A DNA stretch of 40,730 bases from Methylobacterium tarhaniae (lineage in GTDB: Bacteria > Pseudomonadota > Alphaproteobacteria > Rhizobiales > Beijerinckiaceae). The translations under genes were made by a program, and so were the position numbers. Below the pieces are notes generated by a model, which searched no databases, was not told where the DNA came from, and worked only from the letters and a program-made list of their open reading frames with translations. The stretch is taken from the NCBI RefSeq assembly GCF_001043955.1, contig NZ_LABZ01000030.1, forward strand, positions 1 to 40,730, read 5' to 3'. Every line of letters starts with the position of its first letter. The first letter of the stretch is position 1. Positions 9,378 through 22,483 of this stretch are shown here, in pieces.

Positions 9378-9401
9378 GCGACGGGGTCATCCCCCCGTCG
9401 C
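9378..9401. terminator. Bidirectional hairpin between convergent genes
   Basis: GCGACGGGG (9378-9386) pairs perfectly with CCCCGTCGC (9393-9401). The loop contains the ilvA stop codon. Only 23 bp separate the two convergent stop codons, so this hairpin probably serves both transcripts. There is no T-run. Confidence 0.5.
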
Positions 9402-10628
9402 CGCGTTCCCGTGCGGCCCGATCCGCCGCGGCTCCAGCCCTTCCCGGCCGAGCGTGTCGAGGATCTCGGCGGTGTGGCCGGGGCCGCGGGTCTCGATGGT
9501 GACGTCGATCGAGACGCTTTTGGCCGGCACGTCGAGGTGCAGGCGGCCATGCGAGACCTCCAGGATGTTGGCGCCGAGCTCGCCGAGGCGCCCGGCCACC
9601 CGGCCGAGCACGCCGGGCCGGTCGCTCGCGGTCATCCGGAACGAGATGATGCGGTCCTCGCGCTCCAGCTCGCGCACCATCACCGAGGCGAGCAGGCGGG
9701 CGTCGATGTTGCCGCCGCACAGAACCAGGCCGACGGTCCGGCCGGCGAAGAGATCGGGCCGGGCCAGCAGGGCCGCGAGGCCCGCCGCCCCCGCGCCCTC
9801 GGCGAGGCTGCGCTGGAGCGTCGCATAGTCGTGTACCGCCCGCTCGATCTGCGGCTCGTCGACGAGGACGATCTCGCGCACGAGGTCGCGGATGATCGGC
9901 AGGGTCAGGCGGCCGACGGTCTTGACGGCGATGCCCTCGGCGAGGGTCGGCCCGCCGATCGGGCGGTCCTGCCCGTCGATGGCGTTGAGGAAGGAGGGGT
10001 AGAGCGCGGCCTCGACGCCGACGAGCGACACACGCGGCCGCAGGCTCGCCGCCATCGCGATCCCGCTCATCAGCCCGCCGCCGCCGATCGGCACCACGAG
10101 GCAGTCGAGGTCGGGGGCATCCTCCAGCATCTCGAGGGCGATCGTGCCCTGGCCGGCCATCACCAGGGGATCGTCGTAGGGGTGGACCAGCACGAAGCCG
10201 TGCGCCTCGACCAGCCTGTCGACCGCGGCGGCCGACTCGACCAGGGTCTCGCCCTCCAGCACCACGGTGGCGCCGTGGGCGCGGGTGTTCTCCACCTTCA
10301 CCAGCGGGGTCGTCGCCGGCATCACGATGGTGGCCGGGATGCCGAGGCGCTTCGCATGGTAGGCCACGGCCTGGGCGTGGTTGCCGGCCGACATCGCCAC
10401 CACGCCGCGGCGGCGCTCCGATTCCGTGAGCGCGCTCAGGCGGTTGACTGCCCCGCGCTCTTTGAAGGCGCCGGTTGCCTGCATGTTCTCGTGCTTGACG
10501 AGGACCCGCGCCCCGGTGAGCTCCGACAGGCGCGGCGCCGGCACGAGCGGCGTGCGCAGCACGTGGCCGCGGACCGTGTGGGCGGCCCGGACCACGTCGT
10601 CGGGGGTGATGGCGTAGTGTTGGCTCAA
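9387..10628 (-). CDS. ilvA: Threonine ammonia-lyase
   Basis: This PLP enzyme deaminates threonine to 2-oxobutyrate, the entry to isoleucine synthesis or threonine catabolism. The PLP lysine is in TGAFKERGA (Lys56). The phosphate-binding glycine loop is VVPIGGGGLMSGIA. A single C-terminal ACT domain (about residues 325-413; DRIISFRMTASDRPGVLGRV) suggests allosteric control. The length, 413 residues with one ACT domain, fits the short bacterial form rather than the 514-residue two-ACT IlvA of E. coli; tdcB-like naming is equally possible. The start MSQHYAITPDDVVRAA is typical. It is a single gene, with a tandem-repeat and palindrome region upstream. Confidence 0.9.
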   Translation of the reverse strand: MSQHYAITPDDVVRAAHTVRGHVLRTPLVPAPRLSELTGARVLVKHENMQATGAFKERGAVNRLSALTESERRRGVVAMSAGNHAQAVAYHAKRLGIPATIVMPATTPLVKVENTRAHGATVVLEGETLVESAAAVDRLVEAHGFVLVHPYDDPLVMAGQGTIALEMLEDAPDLDCLVVPIGGGGLMSGIAMAASLRPRVSLVGVEAALYPSFLNAIDGQDRPIGGPTLAEGIAVKTVGRLTLPIIRDLVREIVLVDEPQIERAVHDYATLQRSLAEGAGAAGLAALLARPDLFAGRTVGLVLCGGNIDARLLASVMVRELEREDRIISFRMTASDRPGVLGRVAGRLGELGANILEVSHGRLHLDVPAKSVSIDVTIETRGPGHTAEILDTLGREGLEPRRIGPHGNAATGG

Positions 10629-10656
10629 GACGACCTCCGGGACGAGATCACGCTAA

Positions 10657-10706
10657 GCGGGCGAGGCATTGGCGGGCGAGGCATTGGCGGGCGACGCGTC
10701 GCCCGC
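10657..10706. repeat. 15-bp tandem repeat running into a 20-bp palindrome
   Basis: GCGGGCGAGGCATTG is present twice in tandem (10657-10671, 10672-10686). A partial third copy starts at 10687 and becomes the left half of a perfect 20-bp palindrome, GCGGGCGACG/CGTCGCCCGC (10687-10706). It lies between the lipoprotein stop and the ilvA start, so it may act as the lipoprotein terminator. Confidence 0.75.
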
Positions 10707-10755
10707 TCAGGTTGCTGTTCTGTCGCAGATTTTTGTCGCAAAACCGGCGATCGCG

Positions 10756-12458
<1,703 letters not shown>

Positions 12459-12464
12459 CGGATC

Positions 12465-13517
12465 ATGAGCGACGCGGGCGTGACAGCGGACGACGCGGTT
12501 CTGTGCGAGCGGCGGGGCGCGGCCGGGTTCATCACCCTCAACCGGCCGAAGGCGCTCAACGCCCTCACCCTCGAGATGGTGCGCGCGATGCGCAGGGCCC
12601 TCGACGCATGGGCGGCGGATCCGGCGGTGACCCGGGTGGTGGTGCAGGGCGCCGGCGAGCGCGCCTTCTGCGCCGGCGGCGACATCCGCCGCATCCACGA
12701 GGAGGGGCGCGCCGGGCATTACGTGCAGGCCGAGACCTTCTTCCGCGAGGAATACGAGCTCAACGCGCTGATCCAGCGCTACCCCAAGCCCTATGTCGCG
12801 CTGATCGACGGCATCGTGATGGGCGGCGGCGTCGGCGTGTCGCTGCACGGCTCGCACCGGGTGGCGGCGGAGCGCACGGCCTTCGCGATGCCCGAGACCG
12901 GGATCGGCTTCTTCCCCGACGTCGGCGCCACCTACGCCCTGCCGCGGCTTCCGGATTGCGCCGGCACCTATCTCGCGCTCACCGGCGAGCGGATCGGCCA
13001 AGGCGACGTCCTCGCCTTCGGGCTGGCCACCCACGCCGCACCCGCCGCCCGTTTCGCGGCGATCCGCGACGCGCTCGGCGAGGGCGGGCCGATTGAGGCG
13101 GCGATCGGCGCGCACGCGATGCCGGCCCCCGGGCCGCTCCACGCCGAGCGGGCGCTGATCGCCTTCTGCTTCTCGGCCGACAGCGTCGCAGAGGTGCTGG
13201 CGCGCCTCGATTCCGTCGGGTCCGCGTTCGCCCAGACATCCGCCGCGACGATCCGGACCCGCTCGCCCACCAGCTTGACCCTGGCGCTGGCGCAGATGCG
13301 CCGCGGTGCCGGCCTGTCCTTCCCGGAGGCGATGCGGCTCGAATACCGCATCCTGTGCCGGATCCTGCGCGGGCACGACTTCTACGAGGGCGTCCGCTCG
13401 GTGCTGATCGACCGCGACGGCCGGCCGGACTGGCAGCCCGCCACCCTGGAGGCGGTGCGGCCGGACGACGTCGAGGCCCATTTCGCGCCGATGGCCGGCG
13501 AGCCGAGCTTCACCTGA
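12465..13517 (+). CDS. 3-hydroxyisobutyryl-CoA hydrolase (crotonase family)
   Basis: This crotonase-fold thioesterase releases 3-hydroxyisobutyrate from its CoA ester in valine breakdown. At 350 residues it is longer than enoyl-CoA hydratase (about 260), as expected of the HIBYL-CoA hydrolase subgroup. The oxyanion-hole segments are RAFCAGGDIRRI and GIVMGGGVGVSLHGSHRVA. The acidic residue is in AMPETGIGFFPDVGATYALPRL, diagnostic of hydrolases rather than hydratases. The extended C-terminus (FPEAMRLEYRI) also fits. The ATG follows GGGAGGCGG closely. The DUF6163-like gene begins 3 bp after its stop, so the two are probably cotranscribed. Confidence 0.9.
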   Translation: MSDAGVTADDAVLCERRGAAGFITLNRPKALNALTLEMVRAMRRALDAWAADPAVTRVVVQGAGERAFCAGGDIRRIHEEGRAGHYVQAETFFREEYELNALIQRYPKPYVALIDGIVMGGGVGVSLHGSHRVAAERTAFAMPETGIGFFPDVGATYALPRLPDCAGTYLALTGERIGQGDVLAFGLATHAAPAARFAAIRDALGEGGPIEAAIGAHAMPAPGPLHAERALIAFCFSADSVAEVLARLDSVGSAFAQTSAATIRTRSPTSLTLALAQMRRGAGLSFPEAMRLEYRILCRILRGHDFYEGVRSVLIDRDGRPDWQPATLEAVRPDDVEAHFAPMAGEPSFT

Positions 13518-13520
13518 CCG

Positions 13521-13982
13521 ATGCGCTCGCTCAGCAAGGTCCGGGGCGCTCCCCGGCGGGCCAGGCCCGAGGAGGTCGCCGACCGCATCGAGCGCCGGGC
13601 CCCGAGGCCCGAGACGCGCTGGGACGTGGTCCTGGTCTGGCTGATGCGGGTCGTGGCCGTGGTCTGGATGGTGAAGGGCCTGAGCGCCTGGGCCGAGATC
13701 CTCGGCGCCCGCCCCAACGCCGCGCCGTTCGAGGCCGCGCCGATCGGCCGCCAGGCGGTGATCGTCTATTTCGGGGTCATCAACCTGCTGGCGGCGGTGG
13801 GCCTGTGGCTCGCCACCGCCTGGGGCGGGGTGGTCTGGCTGCTTGCCGCCACCTCCGCCATGGTGCTCGCCCTGCTCACCCCGCAGCTCCTGCCGATGTC
13901 GCTGCCCAGCCTCGCCTTCGACGGCATGATCATTCTGGTCTACTTCACGGTCTCCTGGCTCGCCTCGCGCGAACTACGCTGA
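13521..13982 (+). CDS. Small membrane protein, DUF6163-like
   Basis: This 153-residue protein has an Arg-rich cytoplasmic N-terminus (1-34) and hydrophobic segments at about 36-53, 75-97, 99-122 and 130-150, so three or four membrane spans. The pattern WLMRVVAVVWMVKGLSAWAEILG and the position next to ldtR match the DUF6163 proteins I know from Rhizobiales, but I cannot confirm the family without a search. It begins 3 bp after the hydrolase stop and lies 174 bp before ldtR. A role in the cell envelope with LdtR is possible but only by association. Confidence 0.75.
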   Translation: MRSLSKVRGAPRRARPEEVADRIERRAPRPETRWDVVLVWLMRVVAVVWMVKGLSAWAEILGARPNAAPFEAAPIGRQAVIVYFGVINLLAAVGLWLATAWGGVVWLLAATSAMVLALLTPQLLPMSLPSLAFDGMIILVYFTVSWLASRELR

Positions 13983-14002
13983 GCCTCAACCTTTCTCGGA
14001 AG

Positions 14003-14043
14003 TGAACGATCAGGTTCATCTTCGGTTTACCGACAGAGGTAAA
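14003..14043 (+). promoter_or_regulatory. Twin inverted repeats upstream of ldtR
   Basis: TGAAC-N6-GTTCA (14003-14018) and TTTACC-N6-GGTAAA (14026-14043) have the same 6-nt spacer and their centres are 24 bp apart. They lie in the AT-rich stretch before ldtR. MarR proteins usually bind such short palindromes, often in their own promoter, so this may be the autoregulatory region. Confidence 0.4.
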
Positions 14044-14156
14044 TCGAGAATTTATCCTGTCGTTTAAACTCACATTCACGGGGTCCGCCTAATTTGAACC
14101 CATAAGCGGAGCGGGACGAAACCGCCGAGCATCCCCGGACAGAGTGAGGCGTTCCG

Positions 14157-14672
14157 ATGAAGACCCAGGCGACGAAGGTGGCGCAGACGATCTCCGCTCC
14201 CGAGACCGAGACCGCCGTCCGCCCCCACTACCTCGAGGCCCTCCACCTGGTCGAGCGCCTGCACCGCCGGCTCCTCGACGTGATCAAGGACGAGTTCGAT
14301 CGCCGCGGCCGCGAGGACGTCAACAGCGTCCAGGCTCTCCTGCTCTACAACATCGGCGACAAGGAGCTGACCGCGAGCGAGCTGCGCACCCGCGGCTACT
14401 ATCTCGGCTCGAACGTCTCGTACAACGTCAAGAAGCTGGTCGAGGCCGGCTACCTGCACCACGCCCGCTCCAAGACCGATCGCCGCTCGGTGCGCATCAG
14501 CCTCACCGACAAGGGCCGCGAGGTGCACGAGATCGTCCGCGGGCTCTACGACAAGCACGCCAAGACGATCCAGCCGATCGGCGGCATCTCCGAGGACGAT
14601 TTCGGCCGCCTCAACCAGGCGCTGGCCCGCCTCGAGCGGTTCTGGACCGACCAGATCCGCTACCGGCTCTGA
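14157..14672 (+). CDS. ldtR: MarR family transcriptional regulator, LdtR/MdrA type
   Basis: This 171-residue protein has a conserved N-terminal helix (residues 22-45) and a winged helix-turn-helix at about 60-125: SVQALLLYNIGDKELTASEL, then the recognition helix GYYLGSNVSYNVKKLVEAG, and the wing SKTDRRSVRISLTDKG. A C-terminal helix for dimerisation follows. The long conserved N-terminus and the YYLGSNVSYNVKKLV helix are characteristic of LdtR, which in Liberibacter and Sinorhizobium controls L,D-transpeptidase and osmotic stress genes; Brucella calls it MdrA. Its target genes are not in this window. Palindromic sites upstream suggest autoregulation. Confidence 0.88.
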   Translation: MKTQATKVAQTISAPETETAVRPHYLEALHLVERLHRRLLDVIKDEFDRRGREDVNSVQALLLYNIGDKELTASELRTRGYYLGSNVSYNVKKLVEAGYLHHARSKTDRRSVRISLTDKGREVHEIVRGLYDKHAKTIQPIGGISEDDFGRLNQALARLERFWTDQIRYRL

Positions 14673-14712
14673 TGCCGGTTCCGTCGAGCGGCAGATCCGG
14701 GACGGCCGCCAG

Positions 14713-14851
14713 GTCGTTCCGGGATCGCGCAGCGGAGCCTCGGATGCCGAGGCGCAGGCGATGTGGCACGCGGTGTGGAGCGCCGTCCGCCCTGTTCTGA
14801 AACCATCCGTGCATCCGGAATTCGGGCTCCGCGGCGCGGCCGCGGAACGAC
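14713..14851. repeat. Inverted-repeat (REP/MITE-like) element
   Basis: The left arm (14713-14746, starting GTCGTTCCGGGATCGCGCAG) and the inverse complement of the right arm (14812-14851, starting GTCGTTCCGCGGCCGCGCCG) agree over most of 35 bp, including GCGGAGCC and GGATG. A small hairpin CCTCGG-ATG-CCGAGG (14738-14752) sits inside. There is no coding capacity. It looks like a dispersed palindromic element. Confidence 0.6.
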
Positions 14852-15050
14852 GTGGTGAGACGAGGGCATGGGCCTGCCATGACGGTCGCCGCAGCGCCGA
14901 TGCCGTGCACGCCTGTCCTTGCATCGACCGCGGCGGTGCGCCGCATTCGTGCAGAATACTGATGGTGAAAAATACGTATTGAAATTTTCTCGTCATCGAC
15001 ACGAGTCGATGCGTCAAGATGTCGTGTGCATCCAATTCGGGTCTTCTGGG

Positions 15051-15092
15051 TTGCCTTAGAAGTCGTATTTCCAATACAATTGTGGAAATACG
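15051..15092 (+). promoter_or_regulatory. gmd promoter overlapped by a 29-bp palindrome
   Basis: TTGCCT (15051-15056) and TACAAT (15075-15080) are spaced 18 bp and form a good sigma-70 promoter. A perfect inverted repeat, CGTATTTCCA (15064-15073) and TGGAAATACG (15083-15092) with a 9-bp spacer, covers the spacer, the -10 box and the expected transcription start. Its position 23 bp before the gmd ATG is that of a repressor operator. Confidence 0.6.
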
Positions 15093-15114
15093 TACGTAAT
15101 TCAACGGGCGGCCT

Positions 15115-16191
15115 ATGAAAATTGATCGATCGAAGAAAGTAGCCTTGATCACGGGCGTGACGGGGCAGGATGGTGCCTACCTGTCGGAGATCTTGCTGCA
15201 GAAGGGCTACATCGTCCACGGGATCAAGCGACGGTCGTCGTCGTTCAACACCGGGCGCATCGAGCACCTGTACCAGGATCCGCACGATCACGATCAGCGC
15301 TTCGTGCTCCACTACGGAGACATGACCGATTCGACCAACCTGATCCGCGTCATCCAGCAGGTGCAGCCGGACGAGATCTATAACCTGGCGGCACAGAGCC
15401 ACGTCCAGGTCAGCTTCGAGACGCCGGAATACACCGCCAATGCCGACGGCATCGGCACGTTGCGGATCCTCGAGGCGATCCGCATCCTCGGCCTGGAGAG
15501 GAAGACGCGCTTCTACCAGGCCTCGACGTCCGAGCTGTACGGGCTGGTCCAGCAGGTCCCGCAGAGCGAGACGACGCCGTTCTATCCCCGCAGCCCCTAC
15601 GCGGCCGCGAAGCTCTACGCCTACTGGATCGTGGTGAACTACCGCGAGGCCTACGGCCTACACGCCTCCAACGGCATCCTGTTCAACCACGAGAGCCCGC
15701 TGCGCGGCGAGACCTTCGTGACCCGCAAGATCACCCGCGCGGTCGCGGCGATCCGGCACGGCCGGCAGGACAAGCTCTACCTCGGCAATCTCGACGCCCG
15801 CCGCGACTGGGGCCACGCCCGCGACTATGCCCGCGGCATGTGGCTGATGCTGCAGCAGGACGAGCCCGACGACTACGTGCTGGCGACCGGGACGACGACC
15901 CTGGTCCGCGACTTCGTCACGGAGGCCTTCGCGCAAGCCGACATCGCCCTCGACTGGTCGGGCCACGGCATCGAGGAACGGGGGCTCTGCGCCCGGACCG
16001 GGCGCGTCCTCGTCGAGGTGGATCCGCGCTACTTCCGGCCGACCGAAGTCGACCTGTTGATCGGCGATCCGACCAAGGCCCGCGAGAAGCTCGGCTGGAC
16101 CCACGAGACGACGTGGCGGGACCTCTGCGAGGACATGGTCCGCCACGACCTGTCGGCCCTCGCCCAGGAGCAGCGTCGCCATGTCGGATAA
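15115..16191 (+). CDS. gmd: GDP-mannose 4,6-dehydratase
   Basis: Gmd converts GDP-D-mannose to GDP-4-keto-6-deoxymannose, the first step to GDP-L-fucose and related deoxysugars. It is an extended short-chain dehydrogenase of 358 residues. The NADP-binding [19 protein letters not shown] (residues 10-28) and [15 protein letters not shown] are typical, and the catalytic Tyr-x3-Lys is in [12 protein letters not shown]. The [20 protein letters not shown] segment is a hallmark of Gmd. The ATG at 15115 has only a weak ribosome-binding site. fcl overlaps its last 11 bp, so the two form an operon. No mannose-activating or glycosyltransferase gene is nearby. Confidence 0.96.
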   Translation: MKIDRSKKVALITGVTGQDGAYLSEILLQKGYIVHGIKRRSSSFNTGRIEHLYQDPHDHDQRFVLHYGDMTDSTNLIRVIQQVQPDEIYNLAAQSHVQVSFETPEYTANADGIGTLRILEAIRILGLERKTRFYQASTSELYGLVQQVPQSETTPFYPRSPYAAAKLYAYWIVVNYREAYGLHASNGILFNHESPLRGETFVTRKITRAVAAIRHGRQDKLYLGNLDARRDWGHARDYARGMWLMLQQDEPDDYVLATGTTTLVRDFVTEAFAQADIALDWSGHGIEERGLCARTGRVLVEVDPRYFRPTEVDLLIGDPTKAREKLGWTHETTWRDLCEDMVRHDLSALAQEQRRHVG

Positions 16192-17137
16192 GAACCATTA
16201 CCCGCTCGCGGGCAAGCGCGTCTGGGTCGCCGGGCATCGGGGCATGGTCGGGAGCGCGGTCGTGCGCCGCCTGGCCGGCGAGGGCTGCGAAATCCTCACC
16301 GTCGATCGCCGCACCGTCGACCTCACGCGTCAGGCCGACACCGAGGCCTGGATGGCGCAGGCGCGTCCCGACGCCGTCGTGCTCGCCGCCGCCCGGGTCG
16401 GCGGCATCATGGCCAACAGCACCTATCCGGCCGACTTCCTGTACGACAACCTGATGATCGCCGGGAACGTGGTCGAGGCCTCCCGCCGGTTCGGGGTCGA
16501 GAAGCTGCTCCACCTCGGTTCGAGCTGCATCTACCCGAAATTCGCGCCCCAGCCGATCACCGAGGACGCCCTGCTGACCGGCACGCTCGAGCCGACGAAC
16601 GAGTGGTACGCCGTCGCCAAGATCGCCGGGGTCAAGCTCACCCAGGCCTATCGCCGCCAGCACGGCTGCGACTTCATCTCGGCGATGCCGACCAACCTCT
16701 ACGGGCCGGAGGACAATTTCGACCTGACGAGCAGCCACGTCCTGCCGGCGCTGATCCGCAAGGCCCACGAGGCCAAGCTGCGCGGCGACGACGAGCTGGT
16801 CATCTGGGGCACCGGCTCGCCGCGGCGGGAATTCCTGCACGTGGACGATTGCGCCGACGCGCTGGTGTTCCTGCTCGAGACCTATTCCGGCGACCGGCAC
16901 GTCAATGTCGGCTCCGGCACCGACATCGCGATCTACGACCTGGCCCAGATCGTCGCCGAGGTCGTCGGCTTCCGCGGGCGGATCGCGAAGGATCCGAGCA
17001 AGCCCGACGGAACGCCGCGCAAGCTGATGAGCGCGGAGACGCTCCGGTCGATGGGCTGGGCGCCGCGCATCCCGCTGCGGGACGGGATCCGCTCGGTCTA
17101 TGCCTGGTTCCTGGAGAGCTGGACGGAGGCGGCCTGA
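16181..17137 (+). CDS. fcl: GDP-L-fucose synthase
   Basis: Fcl (WcaG) epimerises at C3 and C5 and then reduces GDP-4-keto-6-deoxymannose to GDP-L-fucose with NADPH. The 318-residue protein shows the nucleotide-binding [21 protein letters not shown] near the start, [17 protein letters not shown] with the active-site serine, and the catalytic Tyr/Lys in [11 protein letters not shown]. It overlaps gmd by 11 bp and is translationally coupled to it. Together they make GDP-L-fucose from GDP-mannose, presumably for exopolysaccharide or lipopolysaccharide. Confidence 0.96.
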   Translation: MSDKNHYPLAGKRVWVAGHRGMVGSAVVRRLAGEGCEILTVDRRTVDLTRQADTEAWMAQARPDAVVLAAARVGGIMANSTYPADFLYDNLMIAGNVVEASRRFGVEKLLHLGSSCIYPKFAPQPITEDALLTGTLEPTNEWYAVAKIAGVKLTQAYRRQHGCDFISAMPTNLYGPEDNFDLTSSHVLPALIRKAHEAKLRGDDELVIWGTGSPRREFLHVDDCADALVFLLETYSGDRHVNVGSGTDIAIYDLAQIVAEVVGFRGRIAKDPSKPDGTPRKLMSAETLRSMGWAPRIPLRDGIRSVYAWFLESWTEAA

Positions 17138-17435
17138 GGACGGGCCGGCCCGCCGCTCGTCCCGCATTCGGACCGGGCGGCGGGCGCAAGGGAGCGACCC
17201 GCCCGATCGGCGCAGCCGGGCCGGAAGGGCTTGCGGGGGAGGGGACCCGACGGCCCCGCGCGGCCGGATGTCCGTGGCCCGCACCACGAAACATCCCCGG
17301 ACGCGCGGCCTCACACGGCCGGAACGCCGGTGCAAATTCCCTACCGCCCCTTGCCGAATGAGAACAAAACAGGTACATAAATCCCAGCCGCGCGATTGAG
17401 ACTTGCCGCCCCTCCTGCCATAAGGACCCGCCGAG
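17138..17435 (+). other. Intergenic region fcl-recA
   Basis: No gene is visible. The region is GC-rich until about 17335, where the recA promoter with its LexA-like site begins. I see no clear terminator for gmd-fcl. Confidence 0.5.
17351..17379 (+). promoter_or_regulatory. recA promoter with LexA-like SOS box
   Basis: TTGCCG (17351-17356) and TACATA (17374-17379) are spaced 17 bp. Between them lies GAAC-N7-GTAC (17362-17376), one base away from the alphaproteobacterial LexA site GAAC-N7-GAAC and overlapping the -10 box. This is the expected place for SOS repression. A TAAGGA ribosome-binding site follows at 17421. Confidence 0.7.
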
Positions 17436-18527
<1,092 letters not shown>

Positions 18528-18556
18528 CCCGAGGGGTCAAGTCGAGGAGACATGGG

Positions 18557-18590
18557 GGGCCGCCGCGCGAAGAGCGCGGCGGTCCTTCTC
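18557..18590 (+). terminator. recA terminator
   Basis: A 12-bp stem, GGGCCGCCGCGC with GCGCGGCGGTCC (18557-18568 and 18574-18585, one G-T pair), closes a GAAGA loop and is followed by TTCTC. It lies 30 nt after the recA stop. Confidence 0.7.
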
Positions 18591-18643
18591 GTTGTGCGGG
18601 GCTGTGCGGGGAAAGAAGAGGAGCCGGCTTCCCCTTTCCCCGA

Positions 18644-18705
18644 CAGATTCCGGGCTCGCCCGGGATCTGCAAGTGACGGACGAAGTCGGGCAAGCCCGAC
18701 TTCGT
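18644..18705. repeat. Two adjacent palindromes (REP-like)
   Basis: The first has arms CAGATTCCGGGC (18644-18655) and GCCCGGGATCTG (18658-18669), with a 2-nt centre and one wobble pair. The second has perfect arms ACGAAGTCGGGC (18680-18691) and GCCCGACTTCGT (18694-18705), also with a 2-nt centre. They lie between recA and the converging MAPEG gene and resemble a double REP unit. Confidence 0.6.
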
Positions 18706-18761
18706 TGCGGGGGAGAGGACGAACCTGCGCCTATTCCGGTCCTCGGATACCTCGTTCGCCG

Positions 18762-19175
18762 TTACGGCGCGCCCGGACCCGCCCAGCCGAACAACCCCGC
18801 GAACACGAAGCCGATGCCGACGACCGCCACGCCCCAGACCGGCGTGCGGATCCACGGGATGCCGAAGCCGTAGATCGGCAGGTAGAGGAGGCGGGCCCAG
18901 AAATAGAGCTGGGCTCCCCATGCCACCGCGCCGCCCTGCCTCCCTGAGACGGCGGCGGCCAGCACCAGGGCGGCGAAGAGCGGGAAGGTCTCGAAGAAGT
19001 TCTTCGACGCGCGCTGGAGCCGGGCGGCGGCGCCGGTGACCTCGCCCTCGCTCTCCCGGTTGCCCGCCGCCCAGGTGAGCCCGCCGCGTTGCCCGAGCCC
19101 GGCGGCGGAGGCCGCCACGATGTGGGCGAAGCCGAGGGCGGCCGAGAAGGCGAGGAGACGGATGTCTTCGGTCAT
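18762..19175 (-). CDS. MAPEG family membrane protein
   Basis: This 137-residue protein has about four hydrophobic segments (near 5-25, 60-78, 85-103 and 112-132). The MAPEG core is visible: RLQRASKNFFETFPLFAALVLAA, where the Arg/Asn/Glu pattern binds glutathione in eukaryotic relatives, and WARLLYLPIYGFGIPWIRTPVW. Bacterial MAPEG proteins are inner-membrane proteins; some have glutathione transferase activity, but most are uncharacterised. It converges with recA and is divergent from alaS. Confidence 0.85.
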   Translation of the reverse strand: MTEDIRLLAFSAALGFAHIVAASAAGLGQRGGLTWAAGNRESEGEVTGAAARLQRASKNFFETFPLFAALVLAAAVSGRQGGAVAWGAQLYFWARLLYLPIYGFGIPWIRTPVWGVAVVGIGFVFAGLFGWAGPGAP

Positions 19176-19366
19176 GACGGCGTGGGTCCTGCCGGGCGGG
19201 CCGGCGGCCGCGCTTGCTCCGGCTCAGATAGCGGCTCAGCCCTGCCTCGACATGGGGGAGGCGCGTGACTAAAGACACGCGGATGCATCCGCGGGCCGCC
19301 CGCCGGTGCGCCGTATTGTCAGCCCGCCCTTCGCCCGGCCCGCCTTCCGCAGAGACGATTCTTCCC

Positions 19367-22033
<2,667 letters not shown>

Positions 22034-22483
22034 TCCCGGCCTGGAACCGGGGGACGAGACGGGGAGCGTGCGGGGGGATGGCGGCCGACATCGAAGCGTC
22101 ACGGGTGATGCTCTAGAGCCACAGGCCGTCCGCTTCATGCGGTGACGCGGCGGGGGCGATGATCGCCCCCAAGACGTGGCCGCATCCGCGCGTTCTGCGC
22201 CTGGGCGATCCGCCTTGTCCCAAATATTGGTTTGCCTCTCCTGAAATCGCACTTGGCCGAGAGCGCCCGCTGTCCCCATCGATCCGGCAGGGTTCTATCG
22301 GTGCATGTTGCGGCTCGTCTCGCGCGATCGGGCGCAGCCGACGATCGAACTTGCTCGGACCGTGCCGGCGAAGTAGAGGCTGCGGATATGCGGCTCTGGC
22401 CGGTCAGGCCGACGCTGTCGTGCCACGATTGCTGGGCATGAGGCCCCAAATCAAGGCCGCGCGAGATCGGAAGGTGAGGCAGG
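22034..22483 (+). other. Intergenic region alaS-rfbC
   Basis: No gene is visible. It contains the palindrome at 22152-22170, and CCAA-ATA-TTGG (22220-22230) in a mildly AT-rich stretch that could belong to the rfbC operon promoter. I cannot place clear -35/-10 boxes. Confidence 0.5.
22152..22170 (+). terminator. Palindrome downstream of alaS
   Basis: GGGGGCGAT-G-ATCGCCCCC is a perfect 9-bp inverted repeat with a single central base, 119 nt after the alaS stop. There is no T-run after it; a terminator role is tentative. Confidence 0.35.

Larger units (their letters stand above)
14673..15114. other. Intergenic region ldtR-gmd
   Basis: No gene is visible. The first half contains a large inverted-repeat element (14713-14851). 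The second half, from about 14955, is strongly AT-rich for this genome. It holds a perfect 10-bp palindrome AATACGTATT (14971-14980) and then the gmd promoter with its overlapping palindrome. Confidence 0.6.
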
